Assembly (NCBI GenBank): GCA_026075535.2
Contig: AP026540.1
Location: 7,936,001-8,000,000 of the forward strand
Direction: 5' to 3'
From: Tricholoma matsutake
Taxonomy: Eukaryota > Basidiomycota > Agaricomycetes > Agaricales > Tricholomataceae
DNA length: 64,000 bases
Part shown: positions 1 to 10,172 of the stretch, piece after piece
Numbering within the stretch: the first letter of the stretch is position 1
How the letters are laid out: each line of letters starts with the position of its first letter
The notes under the pieces: generated by a model
Told to the model about the DNA's origin: nothing
The model's input: the letters and a program-made list of their open reading frames with translations, nothing else
Databases searched by the model: none
Position numbers and translations under genes: made by a program

Positions 1-2
1 CC

Positions 3-1480
3 AATGCCTATGAACAAATCCTGGTAGTCCCAGACAATGTCTGGAAAACTGCGTTTGCGACTGTACTAGGAACATTCAAGAGCTTGGTGATGCAGCAAGG
101 GGATTGTAATGCCCCTGCCACCTTCCAATAGGGATCTGCACAGGTTTCGTGTACCCGTACGGGTTACGGGTATGGGTACATGTGGGTAGGGGTACGGGTC
201 ACGATGGTCCTACCCGTGAGCTACAAAATGCACTAAAAATCAAGCAAAACGGTCAAGAATTGAGTGAGTTATGATAAAAACAATCTACACAAGAAATCAA
301 GCAAAACGGTCAAGAATTGAGTGAGTTATGATAGAAACAATCTTGTGTAGATTGTTTCTATCATAACTCACTCAATTCTTGACCGTTTTGCTTGACTTTT
401 AGTGCATTTTGTAGCTAAGACCCATGGGTTCACGGGTAAAACCCGCAACGGGTATGGGTACGGGTACAGCGCAAAATACCCGCGGGTTACCCATGCAGAT
501 CCCTACCTTCCAGTGGCTGATGAATTCCATCTTCCACAAATACATAGGACTGTTTATGCACGCATACTTCGATGACATCTTCGTGTTCAGCAACACGGTC
601 AAGGAACACCAGAAACATCTCCAGCTCGTGTTCGATAAACTTCGAGAACATGAGCTTTACCTGCACGCAGACAAATGCAAGCTATATGCTGAGAAGCTTG
701 AGTGTCTCAGTCATATGATAGATGACCAGGGCTTGCATGCTGATAGCGACAAAATGGCAAGGATACACGAGTGGAAGGCCCTGCACAACTATCATGAAGT
801 GCAACAGTTCCTAGAATTGGTCCAGTACCTAGCCCATTTCCTTCCTGACATCTCAGCATACACCAGTCAACTCTCTGCCATGATGAAGAATGGACAATCC
901 TTCCAGTGGCACCCAATTCATGATACCTGTTTCCAGGCTATCAAGGATATTTGTTGCTCCACTCCCGTGTTGAAGCCCATAGATCCTGGGTCAACTGAAC
1001 CCATATGGGTGATATGTGATGCATCAGTCTTTGGCATAGGTGCAATGTATGGGCAGGGACCAGAATGGCAGACCTGTCGGCCCACTGGGTTCCTGTCCAA
1101 GAAATTCTTGGACGCTCAAAGAAACTATCGAACCTTTGAGCATGAAACTATAGCTATCTTGGAGGCATTACTCAAGTGGGAAGACAAACTGATAGGTTGG
1201 CACCTGCATGTGGTGACCGACTATAAGGCATTGGAGTTCTTCCAAACTCAACACTGCCTGTCTGCATGACAGTCCCGCTGGATGGAATACCTTTCTCAGT
1301 TCAACTTTAATATAAGGTATATCAAGGGAAACCTCAACAAGGTGGCAGATGCCCTGTCTCAATACTACCAGTTTGACAACTGGGATGATGCCCCCCTGGT
1401 GCACTACATCTTCGTGGATGTACACTTGGATCCCATGCACGAGGACTTGCCCTGGGATCAACATCTTGAGATCAAGAACT
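3..1480 (+). pseudogene. pol: Element A reverse transcriptase-RNase H fragment
   Basis: RT would copy element RNA into DNA and RNase H would remove the RNA strand. Bases 3-128 encode the RT core up to the NAPATFQ motif. Coding resumes at 505 after a MITE insertion, with the catalytic AYFDD box intact, then thumb, and RNase H with a DASVFG motif, EHETIAILEAL and TDYKALEF. The frame ends at TGA 1267-1269, where relatives have Arg before QSRWMEYLSQFN, and continues to about 1480 (ADALSQ). The start is beyond the window. Disabled by the insertion and the stop. Confidence 0.85.
129..505. mobile_element. hAT-like MITE 1 (377 bp) in element A RT
   Basis: Terminal inverted repeats TAGGGATCTGCA / TGCAGATCCCTA. 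The flanking 8-bp duplication is CCTTCCAA (121-128) and CCTTCCAG (506-513), a 7/8 match. RT coding is contiguous when the element is removed. Subterminal regions are runs of GGGTAY/GTACCC hexamers. The centre (230-415) holds two direct and one inverted copy of a roughly 65-bp AAGCAAAACGGTCAAGAATT segment, making a large hairpin. There is no coding capacity. The 8-bp TSD and TAGGG terminus indicate the hAT superfamily. Confidence 0.85.
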
Positions 1481-1546
1481 GAGTCATAGAGACTTGGTCG
1501 GCCAGGTCCCAGACCTGGTGGGTCAAGGAACATTTGAGCATGCTTC

Positions 1547-2890
1547 ATGAAAGAGTCAAGGCATGAGATGTGGCTGCCTCCACCAAGGTGGAGGCACGAA
1601 CTGGGGACGATGTTCCCACTTCTGGATCAACCCGAAAGGATGATCCTACAGTCTATAATTCCTTGGCTAGTCCCCAGGATTTCCAGGTGTACCTGTCTGA
1701 ACAAGACCCCTTGGATGAAGACATCTGAGGGGTATAAAAAGGATAAGGTGTTTACTAAAATTATAGAGTGTCCAAAGGATCACCCCAACTTTGAGGTGAA
1801 GGAAGGGATGATATGGATGAAGAACAGAGGGGGAGACATGGTTGTCTGTGTACCCTCTGCCCCTTCCAAGGACTCGACCTTGCATGGTTGTATAATTGAC
1901 CAGGCCCATTCCATTGTAGGGCACTTTGGCCCTGCAAAGACTTCAGAATATGTCCGAAGATGGTATTGGTGGCCTCACCTCCAATACAAAATTGATAAGT
2001 TCTGTGAGTCCTGTGAGACTTGCATTCAGTCTAAGGGGGAGTACCGCTCCCCCTTGGGAAAGCTCCACTCCCTTCCCATACCCCTGCATCCTTGGGAATC
2101 TATCGGGATGGATTTCATAGGCCCTTTTCCAGAATCGGGAGGGTTTGACTATCTCTGGGTGGTGATCTGTCATTTATCGTTGATGGTTCACCTGGTGCCA
2201 GTGAATACCACCACCACGGCAATGGATTTATTGTCTCTTTTCATTAAAGAGATTGTATGGTTGCATGGACTTCCCAGATCAATCGTGTCTGATTGAGACT
2301 CCAAGTTCACCTTGTGTTGGTGGCGAGAGATTCATTGGATCCTAGGCGTCAAACTGCTGATGTCTACCTCCTTCCACCCTCAAATGGATGGAGCTACTGA
2401 GCATGCAAATCACTTGATAGCACAGATCTTGCAGTCCTTCGTGGTGTCTAACCAGAAGGACTGGGTGAAGTTCCTGGCCTTGGTAGAGTTTGCCATAAAC
2501 TCTACTATCAACAGAGCCACTGGGATGGTGCCTTTCAAGATTAACTATGGGTACCTTCCCCAAATGATGAGGGAGATTTCAGACCCTGAACAAATCCCAC
2601 CGGGGGTACATACCTTTGCAATGGAGGCGCTGCGCAACATGGCAGTGGCTCATGACAATATTATTGTGGAATGGGTGTTCCAGCAATATCATGCCAACAA
2701 GCATCGGAACAGGGAGCCCAACATTAGGCCGGGAGAGAAGGTGTATCTGTCAACCAAGAACTTGACCTTGCTGTACCCAAGTTCGTGGGGCCCTACAAGG
2801 TCCTACGAAGCTACCTGGAGACTTCCAACTATGAGTTGGAGTTGCCCACTGGACTGAAGAGTCGGCAGTTGCATAACAAGTTCCATGTGG
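1547..2890 (+). pseudogene. pol: Element A integrase
   Basis: Integrase joins element DNA to the genome. The zinc-binding HHCC domain is visible (HSIVGHFG, then CESCETC), followed by the catalytic core: GMDFIGP (first Asp), VSD at about 2290 (second Asp) and DGATEHAN (Glu). A GPYKVL motif begins the C-terminal region near 2790. TGA at 2294-2296 interrupts right after the second Asp, where Arg is expected. A frame change occurs near 2775, and another TGA lies at about 2899. The segment upstream (1483-1760) is the poorly conserved linker after RNase H. Confidence 0.8.
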
Positions 2891-3222
2891 GCCTGTTGTG
2901 ACCCTATATCGCCAACGATGATGATCTGTTCCCTAACAGGTGCCATCTTGATCCTTACAATTTCAGCGCTCCAGACGATGCCGAGTGGTTCATAGAAGAG
3001 ATCACATCCCACCGATGGAAGGGATGTGCCCTGGAATTGGAAGTCAAGTGGAGTATGGGTGAATCCACTTGGGAGCCGCTGGCTGTGTGCAATGAGTTGG
3101 CTGCTCTGGACTCATACTTGGCCCTTGTGGGTGCCAAGGATTGGATGGATTTGCCCAAGCGTGCACCAGCATGCAAAGGGCAGGGAAGCTTCTCGACTCA
3201 GAAGTTAAGAAGTCAATGGTGA
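2891..3222 (+). pseudogene. Element A pol C-terminus with chromodomain
   Basis: Continues the integrase C-terminus. A chromodomain-like segment lies at about 2980-3160: EWFIEEITSHRW, LEVKWSMGESTWEPL, then an acidic/hydrophobic helix (ELAALDSYLAL). Chromodomains of chromoviruses bind methylated histone tails and steer integration into heterochromatin (family knowledge). The frame terminates at TGA 3220-3222, taken as the natural pol end because ORF3 begins 120 bp later. Confidence 0.7.
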
Positions 3223-3341
3223 TGGCTGATGTTGTGACTTGGTGATGATCATGCTTAGGTGGATCATGGGAACTCGGTACTGTACAGTTGACAGGTGGAG
3301 TTAAACATTTTTTTCTTTTCTTCCCAGTATACCCTGCTCTG

Positions 3342-4007
3342 ATGGGTGGGTATTCTGAAGATGACCCTATGGATGACTTGCCGCTGCCCACACTGTGTAT
3401 TTGTGAGGCTGATGTGCCTCCAAGGGGGAGAGAAAGGAGAGAGAGAGGTCTCGAGCCACAAGGCTCGAGAAGGGGAACCAATCTTGAACTGCAAGGCTTG
3501 AGGAGAGAGGAAGCTAGGGGGCACTTATGGTCATCAGGACGTTCCATGGAGCCTGCCAGAAATGACAGGAGGTGTGACCCAGACAGGAGGATGCATATGG
3601 CTCCCCTGGTCAACAAATGGAGGTGCAACAGCCATCTGGGCAACATAGTTCATCAGGGAGGCTGTGGGATGTGCAAGTCCTACATGATCCATGTGTATCA
3701 GCATGAGTTCGACCAGGACAGAGAGTACCTTAAGGCCCAGAATCAGCATGACTGGGACCTCACTGTTGAAGCCAGACACGCTGCTGAATGGGCATGTGAC
3801 AGTTATGAGGACGAAATAGCGGAACTCAAGGCGAAAATACACAGCCTTGAGGATCAATTGGATCAATGGCGAGAGGACAGGCCCACCAAAAGGTCTCGGG
3901 CACATGAACCATCCCCCATCCCTGGGCCTCAGGCCTGCAGATCCAGTTACACAGGTGCTGCATCAAGGCCTGCTGTGCACCCTCACTGTGGACCTAGCAC
4001 AATATGA
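3342..4007 (+). pseudogene. Element A ORF3, N-terminal part
   Basis: Open from ATG 3342 for 221 codons, downstream of pol and on the same strand. A pyrimidine-rich stretch ending CCCAG (about 3309-3327) could be a splice acceptor. The product has an Arg-rich N-terminus, Cys/His residues (WRC, CGMC), a coiled coil (EDEIAELKAKIHSLEDQL) and a basic KRSR patch before a Pro-rich end. The similarly placed 13091-14475 and 41570-42007 segments are interpreted as the rest of this ORF, displaced by insertions. Third ORFs between pol and 3' LTR occur in other Agaricomycete gypsy elements; their function is unknown. Confidence 0.5.
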
Positions 4008-4683
4008 TTTTCAGTCATTTAAATTCAGAAATGTGAATTTCCTAACATAAATGGCTGAATTCAGGGTGGATGAATTTGGGATGAATTTTCATCCCAAATA
4101 TTTCAGCCATGCAAGGGATGGAGTTCATATGTGTTATGTTACAAAATATTCTTAACCTAATGGGATGAATTTTCATTTTACAAGGGGATGAAATACAGGG
4201 GATGATTTTAATCCAAGATGAGGGTATGGATTTGCAACCATCTTAATGTATGAATTTTCATCAAACTTTTCAACAATTTATGGGATAGTGTTTCCTGCCA
4301 CAAAGGTGTGAATAACAGGGTGTGTTTTCAGCCTGAAATAAAATACAAATTTCATACTATTATGAGATGATTTTAGTAGGGAAATTTCTTTCATTAAATA
4401 TTGAATTGACTGTTCCTTCCTCAGGTATTATTGTTATTGTTTTCAGTCAGAATGAGAGGATACTTTTCACACTTCAGGATTACAAGTGTTAAGAGAATTT
4501 TTTTCATCCCAAAAAAAGGGATTTTTCATTTGCGTTGTAATTGTTTTACTGACAAGTCATTTGCAGCCCACCCTCAACACATCACATGATGAATGTTGAA
4601 CATCCAACCATAACCACTTCGATGACACCGCCGCCCTCCCTTTCACCTCACCACCCACTCCGTCAACATCCACCATAGTGTTG
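4008..4683. repeat. AT-rich degenerate repeat with GGGATGAAnTTTCATCCC motifs
   Basis: No gene. The region has repeated GGGATGAATTTTCAT and ATCCC motifs forming short dyads (for example around 4075-4105). Related TGGGATGAAAA/GATGAAAnTATCCCATGGGATGA motifs return at 7020-7440, so the two stretches may be the ends of one old element now holding 4.7-7.0 kb. No TSD could be defined. Confidence 0.35.
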
Positions 4684-4949
4684 CCGCGGCTTGGCTAGCC
4701 GAGAGCCGGCTCACTTAAGCTGGCTAAATTTCCTTATGTGGCTCAGCTCGGCTTTTAGCCAACTTTTAGCTGACTCAAAGCCAGCTCAAGCTGGTACATA
4801 ATTTTCAAAGTATTGTAACTATCAATGTGCATAAATTAGCCACTATCTACCTGATAGATACACAATGTTAAATATATCTTGAGTATAGAATGATGATAGA
4901 AACTCTAGGGTATAAAAAATAAATAGAAATTAGAAAAAATCAAGGCAGG
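4684..4949. other. Dyad-rich GCCGAGC/GGCTCAGC stretch and AT-rich spacer
   Basis: 4684-4795 contains repeated, inverted AGCCGAG/CTCGGCT and AGCTGGCT/AGCCAGCT words, typical of the terminal region of a small transposon. The remainder up to 4949 is AT-rich with no ORF. No second end was found. Confidence 0.3.
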
Positions 4950-5341
4950 GTGTGAGATAGCATGGGATTGGGAGCACATATGGCTGTCATCTCTTCAGGC
5001 CCTTCAAATGAGACTAGAATACATTGTAAACGACCCTTCAATGATGAAAAACAGTGGAGAACTGACCAAGATACAGCTTAACTCCCCCCAAAACCAAAGA
5101 ATGTGGAATATCTCCAGAATGTGGACATGCACACCTCTCATCTCTTCGGGCCCTTAAAACGACACTATAGTAGATTGTAAACAGGCCTTAGATCATAAGA
5201 AACGGTGGAGAATTGACTGACCTAGTAGAGTACCTGCCCACCCAAACAGAAAATGTGAAATATCTCCAGAACGCAGACAGACAAACCTCTTGTCTCTTTG
5301 GGTCCTTCAAACGATACTAGAATAGGTTGTAAACGAGCCTG
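4950..5341 (-). repeat. About 152-bp tandem repeat array, left arm
   Basis: Three units in reverse orientation, anchored by CCTTCA or CCTTAA at 5001, 5152 and 5304 (spacing 151-152). Each unit contains ATATCTCCAGAA, GACACGTGGAGAA-like text and CTCTTCGGGCCCTT. The arm is largely the reverse complement of 5857-6247, giving an inverted repeat with arms near 390 bp. Related units of 158-159 bp occur at 12190-12790 and 47340-47720. Confidence 0.75.
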
Positions 5342-5512
5342 GTGGTACAAGGAGAAGAGCAAAGGCATGTGAATCCGGGTGTCAGATGGTATCTCGCGAG
5401 AAGTTCAATTGTTGGGTATTCTGGGTATTAATACCTGACAATTGAACTTCTTGCGAGATGTCAACCATCTGACACCCAGATTCACATGCCTTTGCTCTTC
5501 TCCTCGTACCAC
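5342..5512. mobile_element. Foldback element (about 171 bp) at the centre of the inverted array
   Basis: Near-perfect long inverted repeat: GTGGTACAAGGAGAAGAG at the left end matches the reverse complement of the right end. Arms of about 80 bp are separated by a short AT-rich loop around 5420-5435. Mismatches are mostly C/T or G/A. No coding capacity and no obvious TSD; it behaves like a palindromic MITE. Confidence 0.65.
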
Positions 5513-5639
5513 TACCTCCCATGCCACCTCCCCCAAATTTATGTATGACCATAGAGTTAATTAGTGTACTATATCAATTGTAAATGAGTTCTACACTGTC
5601 TAACTCAAGAATGGGCATCATAATAGCCCAATAATAGCC

Positions 5640-6250
5640 TTAAAAACATGTAATGGGTGCCAGATAGATACCATGAGTCTATACTGTATCTCAGTGAGTT
5701 CTGTACCATTTCCTACCAACTAAGATATTCTACTATCGGTTTTAGGGCCTGAAGAAATGAGAGGCATCCGCCATCGCATTCTGGAGATATCTGACATGCT
5801 ATGTTTCAGGAGGAGGGTGTACTCTATCTTTGTGAGTTCCCCATCATTCTCTATCATTGAGGGCTCATTTACAACCTATTCTAGTATTGTTTGAAGGACC
5901 CAAAGAGACAAGAGGTTTGTCTGTCTGCGTTCTGGAGATATTTCACATTTTCTGTTTGGGTGGGCAGGTATTCTACTAGGTCAGTCAATTCTCCACCATT
6001 TCTTATGATCTAAGGCCTGTTTACAATCTACCATAGTGTCATTTTAAGGGCCCGAAGAGACGAGAGGTGCGCATGTCCGCGTTCTGGAGATATTCCACAT
6101 TCTTTGGTTTTGGGGGGGGGTTAAGCTGTATCTTGGTCAGTTCTCCACTGTTTTTCATCATTGAAGGCTCGTTTACAATGTATTCTAGTCTCATTTGAAG
6201 GGCCTGAAGAGACGACAGCCATATGTGCTCCCATTCCCATGCTATCTCAC
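5640..6250 (+). repeat. About 152-bp tandem repeat array, right arm
   Basis: Four units, anchored by TGAAGG-type words at 5743, 5892, 6045 and 6196 (spacings 149, 153, 151). Consensus pieces are GTTCTGGAGATATTYCACAT, GTCAGTTCTCCA and TCATTTGAAGGGCC followed by GAAGAGACGAGAGG. The last three units mirror the left arm. Not protein coding. Confidence 0.75.
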
Positions 6251-6319
6251 ATATTCTGTTTTTTTGGGGGTTACTCTTTCTTGGGCAATTCTAAGCTATT
6301 TTCTATGATCTTAGGTTCA

Positions 6320-6960
6320 TTTACATGAGACAGCAACCAAGACCCACCAGCACCCTCAACTGCCGCAGCAAGTGCTTGCAGGGTGGGATGGGGAACAACC
6401 AGGCCAACGACAGGAATAATCCAGCAACCGCCCCCAGCCCTGCAAAACACTGCTCGCGGGGTGGATTGTGAGTGCTAGCAGCCAACGATGAGGTACAATG
6501 GAATCGGGACAATGATGAACAGGGGATGGGGACATGAGGGATGATGGGGAGATGAGGAAATAGAAATATGGCCCAAGAGACATTGACGTCTCTTGGGCCA
6601 TAGATAAGTTTTGTTTCTTCTCTTACTTTGTACTAACCAACTTTTTAGGTACTATTTATGATAACCCACCCACCCCTACTACCATGAGCCCCTACTCGTA
6701 GGGTGAGGAGGGAGTGGGACAATGAGGCCTGGCACAACAATGGGACAGGGCACCACACCACACCATGACAACCTCACCTACCACACCAGATGAGGGACAT
6801 GACAGGACAAAGGGACACGGACACCAAATGTGGACAAACAGGGATGGGATGCCGAAACAATGGGACAACAGGACAGACAGATGACGACGATGATGGTGAT
6901 GATGACAGTGACATGATGGGCTGATGGGGACACGATGATGGGGCATCAGGGGTCAGGGGG
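6320..6960 (+). mobile_element. Hairpin / pseudo-intron / GACA-rich module 1
   Basis: Contains short hairpins of the GCAAGTGCTTGC and ACTGCTCGCGGGGTGG type (6360-6470). A 30-nt palindrome GGCCCAAGAGAC...GTCTCTTGGGCC lies at 6570-6599. Next comes an intron-like segment at 6604-6648 with donor-like ATAAGT (GT mutated), TACTAAC and TTTTTAG. A GACAATGGGACA-rich tail runs to about 6960. The same three-part order recurs at 10.6, 48.3-48.6 and 58.7-60.6 kb. No ORF is supported. Confidence 0.5.
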
Positions 6961-7789
6961 ATTTTTTTGCTTCTTTCGAGTAGATTTTGTATTTTAGTGG
7001 CTTGAAATTTATTCTGATACATGATGAAACTATTCTATCAATGGTCTGAAAATTCCTTTGTAAAAAGGAGAAATTCATCCAGCCAACATCCCTAATGGGA
7101 TGAAAATACATTGTAGGCAGGTTCTTTCATTCCTCTTAAACCCCTGGAAAGTTGATGAAATTCAACCCAGGTAGAGAGGTGTTATTTATGCCCATATAAA
7201 GATGAAAACTATCCCATGGGATGAATTTGGTGTGGGATGAACTGGGGACAAAATGTGGGAGGTTTTCACCCCATTGACTCATCCCTTACAGGTAAAAAAA
7301 AGCATTCTTTTTCACTCCTCTTAGTGGTAGATTTTCATGCCAACTCCTGATGAAACTTATTCCATTTTGGGGTTTATCAATACATGAAAACTATACCATA
7401 AATATATCATTTTACACTATCTAAAGGTATGAAATGTGGGATAGTTTTCCTACCCCTTGGGCCCCATAGTGCCTGAAGGCCCACCCCCACCCACTTGCTC
7501 CCATGTTGACGCGATGGAGGTGGATGATAGGGATGTTCAATATCTGCCACTTCCATCAGGAAAATTGCTTTTGTCCCCAGGGTGTCCTGGGTTACCCTAG
7601 GATGCCTTGGGACATGCCAGGGCATCCAAGGCAATTGTCTACCCTGGGCACTCTGTAGGTAAAGTGCCATTATTTGCCAGTCTTCAGGGTAGTGAATTTT
7701 GGTCCAAAGTGCTCCAGGGCACCTCAGGAATGTATGATTCATATGCTTCCTGGATAGCCTCTGACACTTGAGCAAAGGCCTGCCCTAAA
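6961..7789. other. Non-coding, degenerate repeat sequence
   Basis: 7020-7440 carries GGGATGAA motifs like those at 4008-4600. 7540-7760 is rich in CCAGGG/CCCTGGG words (for example GTCCCCAGGGTGTCCTGGG), similar in style to 12950-13020. No supported gene. Short ORFs on the minus strand here lack any recognisable domain. Confidence 0.3.
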
Positions 7790-7966
7790 GATGTCACTAA
7801 CATCATTACAAATTTCTTTACCAACTTCATTATAATTGTTACAAATATGTTACTAACTTCAATACAAACCATTACTACTTATGAACTTGATGAGTTCTTT
7901 GTCAGTCACTACAGGACTTGAAAAAATCCATGAGTGTAAGTAGTAATAGCTTGTTAATACACAGAC
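7790..7966 (+). repeat. Diverged copies of the TTACTAAC-TTCATTACAA repeat
   Basis: The words TCACTAACATCATTACAAA and TTACTAACTTCAATACAAA match the 55-bp tandem repeat at 9000-9500 in the same orientation, and the inverted copies at 8585-8810. This appears to be one outlying arm of that repeat, interrupted by the MITE at 7975. Confidence 0.5.
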
Positions 7967-7974
7967 AGAATTAG

Positions 7975-8463
7975 CAGGGCAAGGCAGGGGTTACCCCTGG
8001 GTGTCAAATCTCATACCCTTACCCCTACCCCTGAACACCCTACCCTTAGGGGTAAGGGTATGGAAACATATGAGGGTTGCCAAGGTTTTGGGAGGGTTTG
8101 TGAAGGGTACAAGGTTTTGGCACAAAATCAACATGTTTAGAGCAAAATTCATTTGAAAAGTGTTGATAACTATTGTATTTACTATTAATATCACATATTA
8201 ATACCTCTTATTAACATATGAAAGCCATTATCCTGTTGGACAATCCCAAAATCTGAATTTAATTGATGAAAATCTTGAATATGAGTCTTTGTAGCAGAAA
8301 AAATCAAATGATATTCTTACATAAGCATACCCCTGGCATACCCCTGTACCCTTAGTAAGGGTACAGGGGTATGCAAGGGTATGAACTTCCAAACCCCTAC
8401 CCTTACCCCTCATACCCTTAGCCCAAAAACACAAGGGTATACCCCTACCCCTGCCTTGCCTTA
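7975..8463. mobile_element. hAT-like MITE 2 (489 bp), exact 8-bp TSD
   Basis: Ends CAGGGCAAGGCAGGGG / CCCCTGCCTTGCCTTA. Flanked by exact 8-bp duplications AGAATTAG (7967-7974 and 8464-8471). Subterminal regions are packed with CATACCCTTACCCCTACCCC and its reverse complement, the same kind of hexamer clusters as in the MITEs at 129, 48038 and 60175. No coding capacity; presumably mobilised by a hAT transposase elsewhere. Confidence 0.88.
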
Positions 8464-8584
8464 AGAATTAGGCTGCAAATATAACATTGATTGAAACTGT
8501 AAATGCATTGACTAACAAAGGACTTACAAAGTTAGTGTAGTGCAGTAGCAGCTTGTTGATGCAGCTACTAATATTATTATATTA

Positions 8585-8810
8585 GACTATAAGTATAGCA
8601 TAAAGGGGGTCCATGAGTAATAGTTTGTATTGAACAAGTTTGTAACTGACCTGTTTATAATAGTTCATATTGAAGTTGGTAATTGCTTGTAATAGTTTGC
8701 ATTGAAGTTGGTATAAACTGTTTCTAATGGTTTGTATTGAGGCAGTTAGTAAGTAATTGTTTGTATTGAAGTCAGTAAACAAGTTTATAGTGCAGTAGTT
8801 GAAGCTTGTT
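8585..8810 (-). repeat. Inverted copies of the 55-bp repeat
   Basis: The words TTTGTAATGAAGT and TTGGTAATTGCTTGTAATAG-like text are reverse complements of the 9000-9500 repeat, diverged. Together with 7790-7966 and 9000-9500 they give an alternating direct/inverted layout. Flanking text CTTGTTGAT...TAACAAA(A/G)GACTTACAAA occurs twice (8500-8540 and 8810-8885), showing duplication of the spacer too. Confidence 0.5.
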
Positions 8811-8999
8811 GATACCATTAGCCTGTAAATATGACATTTGTTACCCACTGTCAACACATTAACTAACAAAAGACTTACAAAATAACAAGTAGTAAAGAGG
8901 AAGTCATTACTTTTCTTGTAGAAGGCAATGGGTTTTGTTTGGTTGTGTTGTGGCCGGAAACCGCGAGGCGTGAAACTAGGTGTCCACTACATCGTGTCA

Positions 9000-9500
9000 G
9001 GCTTTTTTCATGCACAAAGTCCCTACAACTACAAAGATTGTTACTGACTTCATTACAAAAGTGTTACTGAATTCATTGCAAATGGTAATTGACCTGTTAC
9101 TAACCTCATTACCAATTGTTTACTAACCTCATTACCAATTGTTTACTTACTTCATTACAAACTGTAATTGACTTGTTACTAACCTCATTACAATTATTTA
9201 CTTACTTCATTACAAACTGTTATTGACTTGTTACTAACCTCATTACAATTATTTACTTACTTCATTACAAACTGTTATTGACTTGTTACTGACCTCATTA
9301 CAATTATTTACTTACTTCATTACAAACTGTTATTGACTTGTTACTAACCTCATTACAATTATTTACTTATGTCATTCAAACGGTTATTGACTTGTTACTC
9401 ACCTCATTACAATTGCTTACTTACTTCATTACAAACTGTTATTGACCTGTTACTAACCTCATTACAAATTGTTTACTTCATTACAATTGTTTACTTCATT
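9000..9500 (+). repeat. 55-bp AT-rich tandem repeat
   Basis: Unit reads approximately TTACTAACCTCATTACAATT followed by ATTTACTTACTTCATTACAA and ACTGTTATTGACTTG. AACCTCATTA recurs at 9181, 9236, 9291 (as GACC) and 9346, an exact 55-bp period, with shorter or diverged units on both sides. Non-coding minisatellite. Confidence 0.85.
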
Positions 9501-10172
9501 ACTATTGTTGGCATACTAGGTTTTTGGGTCTTTACAACTTATCTACTGAGTTTGAGTTATTAGGGTTTATATGTTCTTTCGTATGTACAAAATAACTACA
9601 AAAGAAAAACTAATATGTACAGAAAGTCCCTGGGGCCTCCTCATCATCCATGTCATCTCATCCCTGTCATCCCGTCATCCCTGTTGTCTCAGTCATGGGA
9701 GTCACAGTGGTGGATGTTGATGGAGTGGAAAGGTGGTACTAGTGAGGTGAAAGGGAGGATGGCGGCATTGTCAAAGGTGGTTATTATTCTAAGTTGATTC
9801 ACTTGTATAGAATAAGTCACGTGAGCACCCCATGGGGTGCTCTACTCATGGTATTTTAATTCACTTAAACATTGTCCCTGACAACGACGACTATGGACAA
9901 CACACCACCCACACCCATCCCCTCGAGCAACTGCTGTGTGGGGCTGCAAGAGCGCCACATCACGCATAATCTCGCGTTGACAACTGTTGACCACAGTGGT
10001 CATGTGAACAACCCGTGGGAATGCTGCACCCCATGGGGCACATCGACTTATCTTTACAACTTGAATTTGAGCCTGGTAATTAGGCATTGGCACAGGTTGG
10101 GGTAACCCATGCAGGTCACAGCTATGGGTATCTCTGGGTACGGGTATGGGTCACACTTTTGTCACCCATGAC
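9501..10172. other. Hairpin- and GACA-rich stretch, partial MITE end
   Basis: Contains the perfect 20-bp palindrome GAGCACCCCATGGGGTGCTC (9823-9842) with a related TGCACCCCATGGGGCACA at about 10025. A GACAACGACGACTATGGACAA segment (about 9879) and a CTCGAGCAACTGCTGTG dyad follow. 10090-10165 shows GGGTAACCCATGCAGGTCAC and GGGTACGGGTATGGGT, resembling one end of a hAT-like MITE, but no partner with a TSD was found. Confidence 0.35.

Noticed and set aside
8000..8450. Telomere-like GGGTTA/GGGGTA arrays
   Set aside because: Hexamers are irregular, inverted between element ends, and bounded by exact 8-bp TSDs, so they are MITE subterminal repeats.
9000..9500. CRISPR-like regular repeats
   Set aside because: The 55-bp units are contiguous with no unique spacers, and the context is eukaryotic.
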